A program made the position numbers and the translations under genes. A stretch of 64,000 nucleotides of DNA from Brachycybe producta. Its lineage: Eukaryota > Arthropoda > Diplopoda > Playtdesmida > Andrognathidae. Below the pieces are notes generated by a model. It was not told the origin of the DNA. It saw only the letters and a program-made list of their open reading frames with translations, and ran no database searches. Shown piece by piece: positions 35,001-42,297 of the stretch. The stretch spans positions 6,008,479 to 6,072,478 of the forward strand of contig JAUPFP010000003.1 of the NCBI GenBank assembly GCA_036925085.1, given 5' to 3'. Each line of letters begins with the position of its first letter. Position 1 is the first letter of the stretch.

Positions 35001-35588
35001 GCTTTTCTAACTTTTGTGGGACGGGGTTTTGGTCCTATGGGAATTAACATGGATTTAAAAAACGTACGATTTTAAACTTTATTAAAAATAGATGGACCTT
35101 TTCAAAATTTATAAAACGGAAACATCGTGAAGCCAATACATGAAAGCACGTGCGAACTTTTTTGTTATTGTTCTAGATCGTTTTTAACGAGAGTTCTTCA
35201 AATGTTTGTGGGACGGTTTTTTATCCAATGGGATTTTACATGGAGTAAAAAAGGAAACGTTTTTAAACGTTGTTTAAAAATAGAAGGACCTTTTCAAAAT
35301 TTGTGTAAAGCGAGCAATTAAAGAACAATACTTTCTATTGCATTTTGCGCTTTACTGTATTTTAAGTGAGCGATTGTGAGGCGATTTCTTGCAGTTTTAG
35401 TAACACCATATAATAACACTCATTTGTCTCGTTGTCGTCTGCTCTTAACAATGCAGTACAGAAATATTTTTTTCTTTTTACATTTTTAAGCTATCTTAAT
35501 TGGTTACATATAATGTCATTTTCACATTACCTGCCACAAGTAGAAAGACGCAGTAGTACGTAAAAATATATATATCACACATTTTCAT
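20191..35588 (-). CDS. Secreted alpha-carbonic anhydrase, complete, 7 exons
   Basis: Reversible hydration of CO2 by a zinc enzyme. In transcript order the exons are 35588-35531, 29930-29871, 29788-29618, 28745-28576, 28131-28039, 24566-24333 and 20361-20191; all junctions are GT-AG in consistent phase, giving 318 residues. Seen in order: signal peptide [41 protein letters not shown] (proton-shuttle His64 equivalent), FHFHWGS (His94 and His96), GSEHT (Glu106), HFVH (His119), [10 protein letters not shown] (Thr199), and [14 protein letters not shown]. All catalytic residues are present, so activity is expected. A Cys before QSPI and the Cys of TTPPCSE fit the disulfide of secreted forms. The odd part is the end: nine Asp in a row just before the stop. 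There is no GPI-like or membrane tail. Introns hold many transposons. Confidence 0.95.
21003..21090. repeat. (TA)n microsatellite
   Basis: About 57 bases of pure TA followed by a degenerate stretch; it lies directly left of the Helitron. Similar runs flank both Helitrons on their other sides (22905-22970, 31845-31995). Confidence 0.9.
21099..22904 (+). mobile_element. Non-autonomous Helitron filled with a minisatellite
   Basis: Begins TCCAAAACCGTTTGACCG and ends with hairpin CCCGGGCAATGCCGGG, TAACTCAG and CTAG, next base T. The middle (about 21240-22830) is tens of degenerate ~20-35 bp units made of TTTAGGGCAAATG, GGTTTTAG and TTTCAAACATTC. The reading frames across it are repeat artefacts. 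No Rep/helicase gene. It matches 30245-31843 in opposite orientation. Confidence 0.75.
23238..24123. mobile_element. hAT element with perfect 8-bp duplication and nested foldback
   Basis: CAGGGTGGC at the left and GCCACCCTG at the right are flanked by CTCTCGAG on both sides (23230-23237 and 24124-24131). Subterminal GATTTAAATCA words repeat at both ends. Inside, CAGAGGTAAACTGTGTTAAG (about 23571) and its inverse (23785-23815) bound a nested foldback; a third partial copy is at 24260-24292. Confidence 0.85.
24333..24566 (-). CDS. Carbonic anhydrase exon 6 (active-site Thr)
   Basis: Acceptor atattctcag, donor gtaagt, 78 codons. It contains [20 protein letters not shown] with the catalytic Thr199 equivalent and the second disulfide Cys. 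Confidence 0.95.
24597..25610. mobile_element. hAT-like end plus large foldback in a carbonic anhydrase intron
   Basis: Bases 24597-24690 repeat the right end of the element at 9314-9709. From about 24735 to 25600 the sequence is an inverted repeat: GGTAAGTTTTTTTTGCC, CTCGCAAATTAC and AGTACGTAGTTTTAC on the left return inverted on the right, with a second inner pair around 24950-25130/25250-25390 and an AT-only centre at 25018-25090. Confidence 0.55.
26119..26323. mobile_element. Foldback/MITE, CTCCGCCC-core family, copy 3
   Basis: The ends ACAGGCAGTTCTGCTCAGCA and TGCTGAGCATAACCGCTGG are inverted copies. Inside are TTTTTATGGGCGTCA, TTCTAATTGGTTTG and GGTCTGACG, as in the copies at 4994 and 12643. 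Confidence 0.6.
26480..26590. mobile_element. Short palindromic MITE
   Basis: Arms of ~38 bp (TAGTGAACGTCTCATCGGCA and onward to GGCGATCAA) surround a 35-base centre. One arm recurs at 27150-27195 inside the hAT element 26791-27288. Confidence 0.7.
26791..27288. mobile_element. hAT element with perfect 8-bp duplication
   Basis: CAGTGGCGGATTTAGG at the left and GCTGAATCCACCACTG at the right, flanked by CATTGAGC on both sides (26783-26790, 27289-27296). The termini are close to those of 19241-20087, so these are one family. 498 bp, non-coding. Confidence 0.85.
27600..27840. repeat. Third tract of the TTTAGGGCAAATG minisatellite
   Basis: Units such as CCCTTTAGGGCAAAT and TTTAGAGCAAATGGTTT match the cargo of the two Helitrons, but no TC start or hairpin-CTAG end is visible here. 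Confidence 0.65.
28039..28131 (-). CDS. Carbonic anhydrase exon 5 (third zinc ligand)
   Basis: Acceptor ctaatgtag, donor gtaagt, 31 codons. It begins [12 protein letters not shown], giving the third zinc His, and ends VAVVGYMFT. The usual Leu before that His is Gly here. Confidence 0.93.
28210..28550. mobile_element. hAT-like element
   Basis: CAGGAGCGTAGCTAGG at the left and CCTAGCTACTCCACTG at the right; flanks GCATGTTT/GCGTGTTT agree at 7 of 8. 341 bp, non-coding, in the intron just downstream of carbonic anhydrase exon 4. Confidence 0.75.
28576..28745 (-). CDS. Carbonic anhydrase exon 4 (two zinc ligands)
   Basis: Acceptor tatttacag, donor gtaaca after ATGGAG. It contains GFHFHWGST with two zinc-binding His and [14 protein letters not shown], ending at the Glu117 equivalent. 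Confidence 0.95.
28869..29560. mobile_element. Large foldback in a carbonic anhydrase intron
   Basis: The left end (ACAAATTACTTCGAAAAATC, then GAGCGCTAGCATCG) is repeated inverted at the right end. The ~180-base arms both contain a 20-base segment around GCACCTTAAATATATGCTGA. No target duplication was identified. Confidence 0.65.
29618..29788 (-). CDS. Carbonic anhydrase exon 3
   Basis: Acceptor aaaccacag, donor gtaagt. It encodes [20 protein letters not shown], then PIALTQ, and ends INSGHT. It contains the first disulfide Cys and the His64 proton-shuttle equivalent. Confidence 0.95.
29871..29930 (-). CDS. Carbonic anhydrase exon 2
   Basis: Sixty bases with acceptor ttttctag and donor gtatat, encoding [22 protein letters not shown] is the conserved start of the mature CA fold. 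Confidence 0.88.
30245..31843 (-). mobile_element. Second non-autonomous Helitron, opposite orientation
   Basis: Read on the minus strand it starts TCCAAAACCGTTTGACCG (preceded by A) and ends with CCCCGGGCAACGCCGGG, TAACTCAG and CTAG (followed by T). Its minisatellite cargo is the same as in 21099-22904. The two copies form a long inverted repeat 7.3 kb apart within and beside the carbonic anhydrase gene. Confidence 0.75.
32374..32955 (+). repeat. Candidate LTR
   Basis: Begins TGTTGAAACG and ends GGACTTCAACA (inverted TGTTGAA/TTCAACA), with TATAAATA near 32781 and AATAAA near 32878 in the expected order. No flanking duplication is seen, so it is not a simple solo LTR; it may be one LTR of a truncated element whose internal part follows. 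No coding domain was found to 33240. Confidence 0.4.
33756..33882 (-). CDS. Possible terminal exon or exon-like repeat of unknown origin
   Basis: The minus strand has acceptor tggttgttttgcag, then 41 codons ([16 protein letters not shown], later [16 protein letters not shown]) and a stop, with AATAAA 18 bases further on. The product is not recognised. A diverged inverted copy of part of it (GATACTACAAAAGAAAACAT) lies at 34019-34050 on the + strand, and GCAGATTGACAGTAACATAT is repeated at 33628 and 33964, so it may belong to a repeat rather than a host gene. It lies inside the first carbonic anhydrase intron. Confidence 0.3.
34604..35448. mobile_element. TTAA-family element, copy C
   Basis: Starts TTAAAGAGCCTAGATATAGCG; ends GTCTGCTCTTAA, having lost the terminal ~25 bases seen in other copies. 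It is the inverse of copy A and shows the sequence of the solo LTR's empty site. Tandem inner units as in copy B. Confidence 0.65.
35531..35588 (-). CDS. Carbonic anhydrase exon 1 (signal peptide)
   Basis: ATG at 35588-35586, 19 codons plus one base, donor gtaatg. Two charged/polar residues are followed by the hydrophobic run [15 protein letters not shown] second ATG at codon 3 is possible. It is chosen because phase and signal-peptide content fit exon 2 exactly; it lies 5.6 kb from it. Confidence 0.75.
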
Positions 35589-35657
35589 TGTTTTGTTAGA
35601 CTAATGTGTTGTCCAAACTGACAATTGAAAACTAAAATCTCTAGTTTAACATGGACC

Positions 35658-35666
35658 TTATATAAA
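35658..35666 (-). promoter_or_regulatory. Possible TATA box of the carbonic anhydrase gene
   Basis: TTTATATAA on the minus strand, 70 bases before the start codon. Position and sequence fit a core promoter; nothing else supports it. Confidence 0.4.
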
Positions 35667-36159
35667 GAATAACGACACATGCTAAACAAATAATACACAT
35701 ACAGATGTGCTAAAAAAATGCCTACGACAACCAGTTGTTGTTGACAATGTCAAAGTGTTCTATTCAACATACAGTATTTATTAGTAGGTCTAAGCACAAC
35801 TTTAAATATTACTCTGTCATTGCGTACATTGATTCACAATTCAGAGAAGTTTGTCAGAAAATGTTTAACAAAACCCTGAGATAAATATTACTTTATACAG
35901 AATACATTACCGGTTTTGAAAACAATATGAATATATTCTAGGTAAAAAAGAAGAGTGTGTATAGTGCGTGGCAAGGAAAATATGCTCTAAATTAAACAGT
36001 CATTATTTATATGAGCATACAATGTATTGCATTTGCATGCACATTTCTCCTTTTTTTTGTGCATTGCTGAATTTACGCTCGTAAAACTATTCTAAATTAC
36101 TGTTTTTTGTTACATATACATGTGCTCACTTAATTTTATTGATACAATTAGTTTAAAGC

Positions 36160-36275
36160 TTAGTACACACCGGATTCTTTGTTGCGATACATTGTTGTGG
36201 GACTGCTCCGATTCAATGTTGCGGGCAGAATCGCAACTGACGCGATTCAGACCCGCAACATTGTTCCGTGTCCAC
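36160..36275. repeat. Dispersed repeat matching the left window edge
   Basis: GTACACACCGGATTCTTTGT and the later CGCAACTGACGCGATTCAGA both recur (one inverted, one direct) in bases 1-92. It is a likely end of a DNA element; the two copies are about 36 kb apart. Confidence 0.5.
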
Positions 36276-36586
36276 ACCTACACTCAGTATCTCTTCATCC
36301 TTCTGGCTTTCACCATGTAAATATTACCAGCGGAAGCGGCCCGTGCAATATGGGCCTACACGGTGATTCATAAAGAGGGGCAAATAAGGCAGAGACGGTG
36401 GTGGGCACACAAGCTCTTCTCCGCTGAGAGCACATTCGGTTTTAAGCCTTTTGGACACCCTAAAATTGGAAGATGTTGCAGGATTTCTAAATTTAATTTC
36501 TTTTATTTGCCTTTGTAGTCAGAAGACCATAACTTCCCACAAACACAATTTATACAAAAGGTCCTCAATTAGTTTAACAATATTTT

Positions 36587-36730
36587 CAGTGGTCCACATC
36601 TTTTTTTAAGTCTAGTACTAGACTTAAAAAACGACGTGGACCACTGAGAAAGACTCAAAGGGCTCAGTTTGCTTTTAATTATTAAAGACGTCTTTAATAA
36701 TTAAAAACAATCTGAGCCCTTTGAGTCTTT
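36587..36730. repeat. Two adjacent near-perfect palindromes
   Basis: Palindrome 1 (36587-36646, 60 bp) runs CAGTGGTCCAC to GTGGACCACTG, centred on AGT|ACT. Palindrome 2 (36649-36730, 82 bp) runs AAAGACTCAAAGGGCTCAG to CTGAGCCCTTTGAGTCTTT, centred on GAC|GTC. They are separated by two bases. No target duplication. Confidence 0.85.
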
Positions 36731-36813
36731 GTTCTTGTTCCAAAAGACGTTCACACCATGAAATGTCCCGCAAGAATGTTGAAATGTTTCCCATTGCGAT
36801 GGGAGCTGACGCG

Positions 36814-37134
36814 AAAGGAAACATCGTGAAGATTATACATGAAAGTCGTTTTTAACGAGAGTTCTTCAAATATTTGTGGAACGGTTTTTTTTGTCGAATG
36901 GGATTTAACATGGAGTTTTAAACGGTGTTTAAAAATAGAAGAACCTTTTCAAACTTTATATAAAGCGACCACTTAAAGAACAATACTTTTTATTGCGTTT
37001 TGCACTTTACTGTATTTTAATTTAGTGATTGTGAGGCGGTTTCTTGCAAGTTTAGTAACACCATATAGTAACATTCATTTGTATCGTCGTCATCTGCTCA
37101 AAACAACAAGATGGACGTGTATCTAGGCTCTTAA
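36814..37134. mobile_element. TTAA-family element, copy D (truncated)
   Basis: It starts inside the family at GGAAACATCGTGAAG and ends ACGTGTATCTAGGCTCTTAA. Between 37135 and 37976 I find nothing beyond AT-rich sequence. Confidence 0.6.
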
Positions 37135-37980
37135 CAAAAGCATTGTTAGCCACCATCTCTAAACATACTGTAGAAGATGTGTTTGTGGGGGACTGGGGGA
37201 TGGACCACAACAAAAAAACGACTTAAATGTACTTTAATGGTAGATCTATAACCGATTTATTGTTTTATATATTATTTGTACTGAGGAGACCACTGAGGGG
37301 GGTTCTTGGGATCAGGGCCTGTAATACCGTTGCGACAGTTCTGCCTCAAGAAAAATTTCTGTGGGCGTTCCAAGAGGGGGCCGTCAGTTTTAGTCTTGCC
37401 TTGAGCACAAAATTATCTTGTTTTTGGCTCTGCATGCATACAGCAGTGGATTAACATTGTAACAGGAATGGCCACAACAAGCTACAAATGTTATAGACCT
37501 GTTTACAATAGTCCTACTGCTTAGATGTACATGTACATTATAAACAATAAATAGAATTCTCTTGAATTTCCAGAACATTATGTAAAGATTAATAATGACA
37601 TTAGATTTGCTATACGTGTATAGCAAACAACATAACTATGGGATTTCCCAATGCCACATTTCCCTTTCAGTTGTCTACACTAAATAACTGTTTGGATAAT
37701 AAAATGTTTTATTTACTTTCATATGCTAGACCATTCAGTGTGCATGAATACAATTATATTGGTTATTGTTTTTTTCTCGAAATATTTATGACTTTCGAAA
37801 AGCAAATTATGCTACCTTGTGTACTTGTCAACAGTTACCAATCAAGGCCATTGGGGGGACTCAAATGTAATCTACATACAAATATCATTCAAGTGTATTT
37901 GTTATTTTCGAATAATTGCACTCAATAATATTCTAGGAAGTTTTACTTTTTACGAAAATAATTCATATCTAGGATCATAT

Positions 37981-38814
37981 TGTGACGACCCAGTTCTGCT
38001 CCTTTTTGGTGCAGAACTAAATCCCATGTCGTCTGCTAGGCACTTGCTAAACTGAGTGCCAGGCAGACGACAAAATGGCCAGCAAGGGTCCCTGTCCTCC
38101 CCCAGGTGGAGCAGCCTGGGGGTGTATATAATGGTGGTGGCCATTGTATACTGGACAGTGGAAGTGAAACCCTTGATGTGTATGCATGTGTTGGATTCTT
38201 CATCTTAATCAACAGGTGGCCAAGATGGCCACCATTCATCTTTTGTCTTTGTTTGGATAAAGAGGTTAATGACCTCCTCTCCTGGCTGAATGAGCCAGGA
38301 GATCCATCTCTAATTGCATCGATTTATTTGCCTCTCTGCTGGTTATTTAACCAGCAGATATTGTCTTCACTTATAGTGAGTGTTTTTGTTTATTCTTCAT
38401 TGAATAAATCTATTCATATTATTTTCACTCTCTACAACCACTGTGTCCGTGTCTTTTATTATTTGCTTAATAATACTGGGGAAGTTACCGCGGGGAGGGT
38501 GGGGGTTCTCGGCTGGGGTTGCCGCCCACCACCGTCCTGTTTCGGCATGTGCATCATCGTGTCGGCCGGTGCTTCGCGCGCGGTTCATCCACGGTAGGAT
38601 TCATCGGGAATCTACCGTGGATTCCTCGTCTTGTTCGGCGGTCTTCGTCCGTCGGCTTGCGGCGTGGAGGATCCTCCGATCGGCGCTACCCGTGGCACGG
38701 ACGGGTACAAGAGGAGGGCTGGCCAGCGCTTCGACCCGTCCCAAGGAGGGTCAGCGACGGTAAGTTAAGTCAAATTTACCGTGGGTATTGTAGCGACCAA
38801 GTCGGGTCGTTACA
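37981..38814 (+). repeat. Element 1, 5' LTR
   Basis: Starts TGTGACGACC and ends GGTCGTTACA (inverted ends). TATATAA at 38125-38131, a perfect 10-bp hairpin at 38336-38357, AATAAA at 38403-38408, and a splice-donor-like GACG|GTAAGT at 38760. Another stem (CTCCTGGCT/AGCCAGGAG) lies at 38277-38301. Two differences from the 3' LTR were seen: 38197 (T/G) and 38636 (C/T). Confidence 0.97.
38336..38408 (+). terminator. LTR hairpin and poly(A) signal
   Basis: CTGCTGGTTA-TT-TAACCAGCAG forms a perfect stem, and AATAAA follows 45 bases after it. Element 2 has the same arrangement with a different stem sequence (53020-53046, AATAAA at 53094-53099, 47 bases). Confidence 0.65.
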
Positions 38815-38816
38815 AT

Positions 38817-38834
38817 TGGTGGAGGCGCCGGGTA
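38817..38834 (+). other. Primer-binding region
   Basis: TGGTGGAGGCGCCGGGTA lies two bases after the LTR and starts with TGG, as tRNA primer sites do. The identical sequence follows the LTR of element 2 (53465-53482). I could not assign the tRNA. Confidence 0.7.
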
Positions 38835-38896
38835 GCGCTACCACCAGCCTCTCTTGTGCGGTCGGTAAGACCGGAGTCGTGTGGTGCCGGTAGGGC

Positions 38897-39639
38897 GTGG
38901 ACATTTGTCCACGGAACTACGGCCGATCGCGGCTTAGGGCGTAGTAGTCCGGTGAAGGACCGTGGGACACGGACGGTTGTCCGTGATACCGCGGTGGTCA
39001 CCGGGGAAAGCCCTAGGTTATCCGTAAGTACGACGGTGGGCACGGTGGTTGACCGTGCAGGACCGTCCGAACGCGGGATAACGGTTGTTTTTACCGTCAG
39101 TATACCGGTAGCACGGTGATTTACCGTGCAGGACCGGTAGAACCCGGTAAAAAGGCAACTTAACCGTAGCTTGTCCGGTGGACGGAAAGTACACCGTAGG
39201 GCACGGACTTTTGTCCGTGGAACTACGGCGGAAACCCGTCTACGGCCAGGTTTACCGGTGATATACCGTGGGACACGGACTTTTGTCCGTGAGACCGTGG
39301 TAAAACCGGGTTACGGTCAAGTTTTACCGTAAGTAGACGGTGGGTTACGGACTTTTGTCCGTGAATCACCGTTCGAACACGGTAAGAAGACAGTTTCACC
39401 GTTGGTGGACGGTAGATTACGGACTTTTGTCCGTGTATCTTCGTTCTAGGACGGTGAAAGGGCTTTTTACCGCGAATAGACGGTGAATAACGGACGGTTG
39501 TCCGTATATCACCGGTCGAAAACGGTAAGAAGGAACTCCACCGTAAATCTAACCGTGGGACACGGACTTTTGTCCGTGAAACTGCGGTAGTTTATGGTTC
39601 TACCGTTAATTGTCGGTGTTTTGCGGACTTTGGTCCGTA
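38897..39639 (+). repeat. Leader hairpin array, period ~71-72 bases
   Basis: Eleven short hairpins start at about 38897, 38968, 39040, 39111, 39202, 39274, 39346, 39418, 39489, 39560 and 39622. The commonest is CACGGACTTTTGTCCGTG; variants keep the pairing (GTGGACATTTGTCCAC, GCACGGTGGTTGACCGTGC). TACCGT/ACGGTA words fill the spaces. The last hairpin is about 98 bases before the gag ATG. Confidence 0.9.
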
Positions 39640-39736
39640 AATTCACCGTATTTTACGGTAGAGTTTCTTCCAACCAGTGGTGGCCAGTTTTGCCCGTGTT
39701 CGCACGGACGAAATCGGCCAAGACCCTGTTTTCCCG

Positions 39737-41557
39737 ATGTCTGGTCGGGGAAGCAGTTTGTTGGAAGAGTTGGAGTTGCGTTCCCGCACCTTCGGCCGTG
39801 GAAGGCGGCCGGAGGGGCGGCACCCTGTTGAGGGTGCTGTTGGCGGGAACGTACCCGGTGACTCCACGGAGGAAGGTGAGGTAGAAATTGTTTCTACGGA
39901 CCAACCTCCGGCGGGAGGCTTTGTGACGGTGCGGACGCACCGTCGAGACACTGCCTCCGGTGGAGCACCGGGAGACGGTGGTGATGGAAGGTCACCGACC
40001 CCAACTGGGACAGGCGTACGGCCTATGGCCGGCCTGTTAACCTCCACCGCCTCCCGTCCAGTTGGACGTGGAGGTAATCCCTTAGCGGGAGAGGTGGTAG
40101 GGACCCCGGGGCCACCCTCAGTGAACACGACGTCATGGTTGGCGTCGATGACTGAGGAGGAGCTCCGTGAGGTTGCCAGGGGGATTGATGAACTGCGATG
40201 GCAGGGTCATCTTTCCCCAGGGATCGGGCGGCTCCATCGGTCGCAACCTCGGTTCACACCGTCGCCCGTGCACCGGGAAGGTGCAGGTAGGGAGGTGCCG
40301 CCGGCTCCGGCCAGGCGGATGCCTCCCGGGGGAGGAACTCGGACCGCTCCTACGGGGGGTGGTCGGGGAGTCCCTCCGCCCGTTCAGCGACCACGGGTCC
40401 ACTTGGTGGAACCCGAGGATGCTGAACCCGATGCTGAGACTTCGGGGAACCGGAGCAGGGCACCACGGCGGGTAAGTACCGCGCCGTGGACGCCTGCACC
40501 GGCTGTCCCGTCGGAGATCCAGGCGTTTGGGTTTTTTAACCCAGTTCACTCGTTCATACGGTATGATGGACGAGAGGACATTACGCCTTTTCTCCGGCAG
40601 TTCGAAGCCAAAGCTCGGGCTCAGCGCTGGACGGATGAGGCCAGGTGCAGTTTCTTTACGTACCTGCTCGATGGTCCGGCTGAGGAACATTACGCCTGTT
40701 TGGTGGAGTTCAAGCCGAACCTGACCTGGCCGGAGTTGAGGCAGGCTATGCTTCACCGCTTTGGGACGAAGAATCAGGCTCAGGCCTGTTTCGACCGTTT
40801 CGAGGCCATGAAGCAAGGGCCTGCGGAATCACTCCAGGCGTTCTACTGGCGCTTTGTTGAGCTAGCAGAACGAGTTTCTCCTGGTGAGGATGAGTCTTGT
40901 CGACTCCTCCGGTATAAGAAGAAACTGCAGCCGGAGATTCTCAGACCTCTCTGGGGATCGAAAGCTGAGACGGTCAGGGACTTTACCACCGAGGCAATGT
41001 TGGTCGAGGCCGACATGCTTACGGCGGGAGCGTTACCTGCCCGTACCTTGACGGTACCAGGGACCCAGGCTGCGGCCAAGGTCTCTGGTGCTGTGGCAAA
41101 GCCCAAGAGCTCTGCTACGTCTACTTCTACCTCTTCGGGTGTGAAGGCAGCGGCACCGTCCAAATCGGACGGAGCTACTGCCAAGACCGGAGGGCAGAAG
41201 GGAAGAAAGACGAAGCGGCAGAGCCAGGGTGGAAATAAGTCCACAGCAGCCCCGTCAAGTTCCAGCCAAACGGCTGGAGGTGGAGGTCCTACTCGTAGGC
41301 AACCAGGTCCATGCTTTCGGTGTAACCAGATGGGTCACCTTAGGAAGGACTGTCCGAGGGCAGTTGCCCAAGGACAGGTTGCTCGAGTACCACCGGGCGA
41401 AAGCCCAGTGGTGCAGTACCTGCCGGGTCTAGCACCCGTGGTACTGCAGGGCCGGGAGTATCTGTCCACCGTCATTGATGGACAGATGTTCTATCTACCT
41501 GTCGCCAGAAACGAGGGCCCGCCCTCGTTAAACCGGCGCCGGTCCCTGCAGAACTGA
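39737..41557 (+). CDS. gag: Element 1 Gag
   Basis: Capsid/nucleocapsid protein that packages the element RNA. 606 residues from the first ATG; the frame stays open upstream to 39677 without an ATG. A proline/glycine-rich N-terminal half is followed by a capsid-like block (AFGFFNPVHSFIRYDGRED, FLRQFEAKARAQRW, AFYWRFVELAERV) that fits the retrotransposon Gag domain. Then come a Ser/Lys-rich linker and one CCHC zinc knuckle (CFRCNQMGHLRKDC, at 41312-41353). The slippery heptamer GTTAAAC is in its last codons at 41527-41533, so Pol is probably made by -1 frameshifting. Element 2 has a recognisable counterpart. Confidence 0.9.
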   Translation: MSGRGSSLLEELELRSRTFGRGRRPEGRHPVEGAVGGNVPGDSTEEGEVEIVSTDQPPAGGFVTVRTHRRDTASGGAPGDGGDGRSPTPTGTGVRPMAGLLTSTASRPVGRGGNPLAGEVVGTPGPPSVNTTSWLASMTEEELREVARGIDELRWQGHLSPGIGRLHRSQPRFTPSPVHREGAGREVPPAPARRMPPGGGTRTAPTGGGRGVPPPVQRPRVHLVEPEDAEPDAETSGNRSRAPRRVSTAPWTPAPAVPSEIQAFGFFNPVHSFIRYDGREDITPFLRQFEAKARAQRWTDEARCSFFTYLLDGPAEEHYACLVEFKPNLTWPELRQAMLHRFGTKNQAQACFDRFEAMKQGPAESLQAFYWRFVELAERVSPGEDESCRLLRYKKKLQPEILRPLWGSKAETVRDFTTEAMLVEADMLTAGALPARTLTVPGTQAAAKVSGAVAKPKSSATSTSTSSGVKAAAPSKSDGATAKTGGQKGRKTKRQSQGGNKSTAAPSSSSQTAGGGGPTRRQPGPCFRCNQMGHLRKDCPRAVAQGQVARVPPGESPVVQYLPGLAPVVLQGREYLSTVIDGQMFYLPVARNEGPPSLNRRRSLQN

Positions 41558-41572
41558 GCTGCAGTCGACCGG
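41527..41572 (+). promoter_or_regulatory. -1 ribosomal frameshift signal, element 1
   Basis: GTTAAAC at 41527-41533 is in the gag frame as G TTA AAC. After five bases comes a stem: CCGGTC (41539-41544) with GACCGG (41567-41572) and CTGCAG (41546-41551) with CTGCAG (41559-41564), seven-base loop holding the gag stop. The -1 frame is open from here into protease with no stop. Confidence 0.75.
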
Positions 41573-41574
41573 TA

Positions 41575-42297
41575 ATGCTACAAAACTCAGGTGCCCGGCA
41601 AAGCCGGCGAAGTAAAGAAGGAGCGTACCTTCGGGCAGTCTCCAGATATGTGGGTATCCTGCATGATGCAGGGGTGCCTCTGGCTAGGTCTGCGGACCCA
41701 GAAATTACCCAGTGGGTATTTCAGGAGCCAAGCCCCACACTGGAAGCTGCGCTTGCCCGGCTGGAGAGCTGGGTGGCACCTTTCTTCCCTGATGAGGGGG
41801 AGGAAGGTCCGAGTGGTACGGGCATTACGAGGGCTTCGAGCGTTGGTGCGCCCATGCTGTCGCCCAGGCCTGGTGGGTCTCCTGGAGTGGAGACTGGAAG
41901 CCAGGCCCCTGAGCATCCGGTACGACCGGATGAGGCTCAGAGAAGTAATGTCGGGCAACGACGGTTGCCCATTCCAGAATTACAGAGCCGTGCTTACTTG
42001 CGTGGGGCACCGCGTGTTCTGGTGTCGATGGATGGTCGACTGGTTGAGTCGATCGTCGACACCGGTGCCGAGGTATCGGTAATGAGCATGTCGGTGGCAC
42101 GGGAGATGGAGTTACCGGTGCAGGAGGTTAGCCTCCCCTCATTCCTGACGGGCATGAGCGGGTACTCCATCCAGATAGAAGGAGTCATGTACGTGGACAT
42201 GTCAATCCACGGGCGGTCCATACATACCCATCTTCTCCTCATTGAGGGTGAAGGGGAAGCCGTAATAGGTGTTGACCAGCTTCCCGGTTCGGGTTAA
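41575..42297 (+). CDS. Element 1 protease region of pol
   Basis: Aspartic protease that cuts Gag and Pol. The active-site block is IVDTGAEVSVMS, DTG at 42058-42066. The frame is -1 relative to gag and open back to the frameshift site at 41533. It ends at TAA 42295-42297, which overlaps the ATG of the next frame (TAATG). In element 2 protease and reverse transcriptase are one frame here, so element 1 looks one base short a few codons before the stop. Confidence 0.85.
   Translation: MLQNSGARQSRRSKEGAYLRAVSRYVGILHDAGVPLARSADPEITQWVFQEPSPTLEAALARLESWVAPFFPDEGEEGPSGTGITRASSVGAPMLSPRPGGSPGVETGSQAPEHPVRPDEAQRSNVGQRRLPIPELQSRAYLRGAPRVLVSMDGRLVESIVDTGAEVSVMSMSVAREMELPVQEVSLPSFLTGMSGYSIQIEGVMYVDMSIHGRSIHTHLLLIEGEGEAVIGVDQLPGSG

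Noticed and set aside
38106..38597. 163-codon open frame inside the 5' LTR, repeated in the 3' LTR
   Set aside because: It exists twice only because the LTRs are copies; it crosses the poly(A) signal and the hairpins and has no counterpart in the LTR of element 2.
38817..38834. Assignment of a specific primer tRNA
   Set aside because: The sequence fits a primer site by position, but I could not match its complement to a particular tRNA 3' end.
38897..39639. Regularly spaced hairpin array looked at as a CRISPR array
   Set aside because: Eukaryotic context, degenerate repeats, spacers built from the same ACCGT words, and position inside a retrotransposon leader.
40133..40816. Long minus-strand frames opposite gag and pol (also 39643-40128, 44820-45692, 48273-48767, 61683-62456)
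   Set aside because: Shadows caused by the GC-rich codon composition of the sense genes; no known domain.
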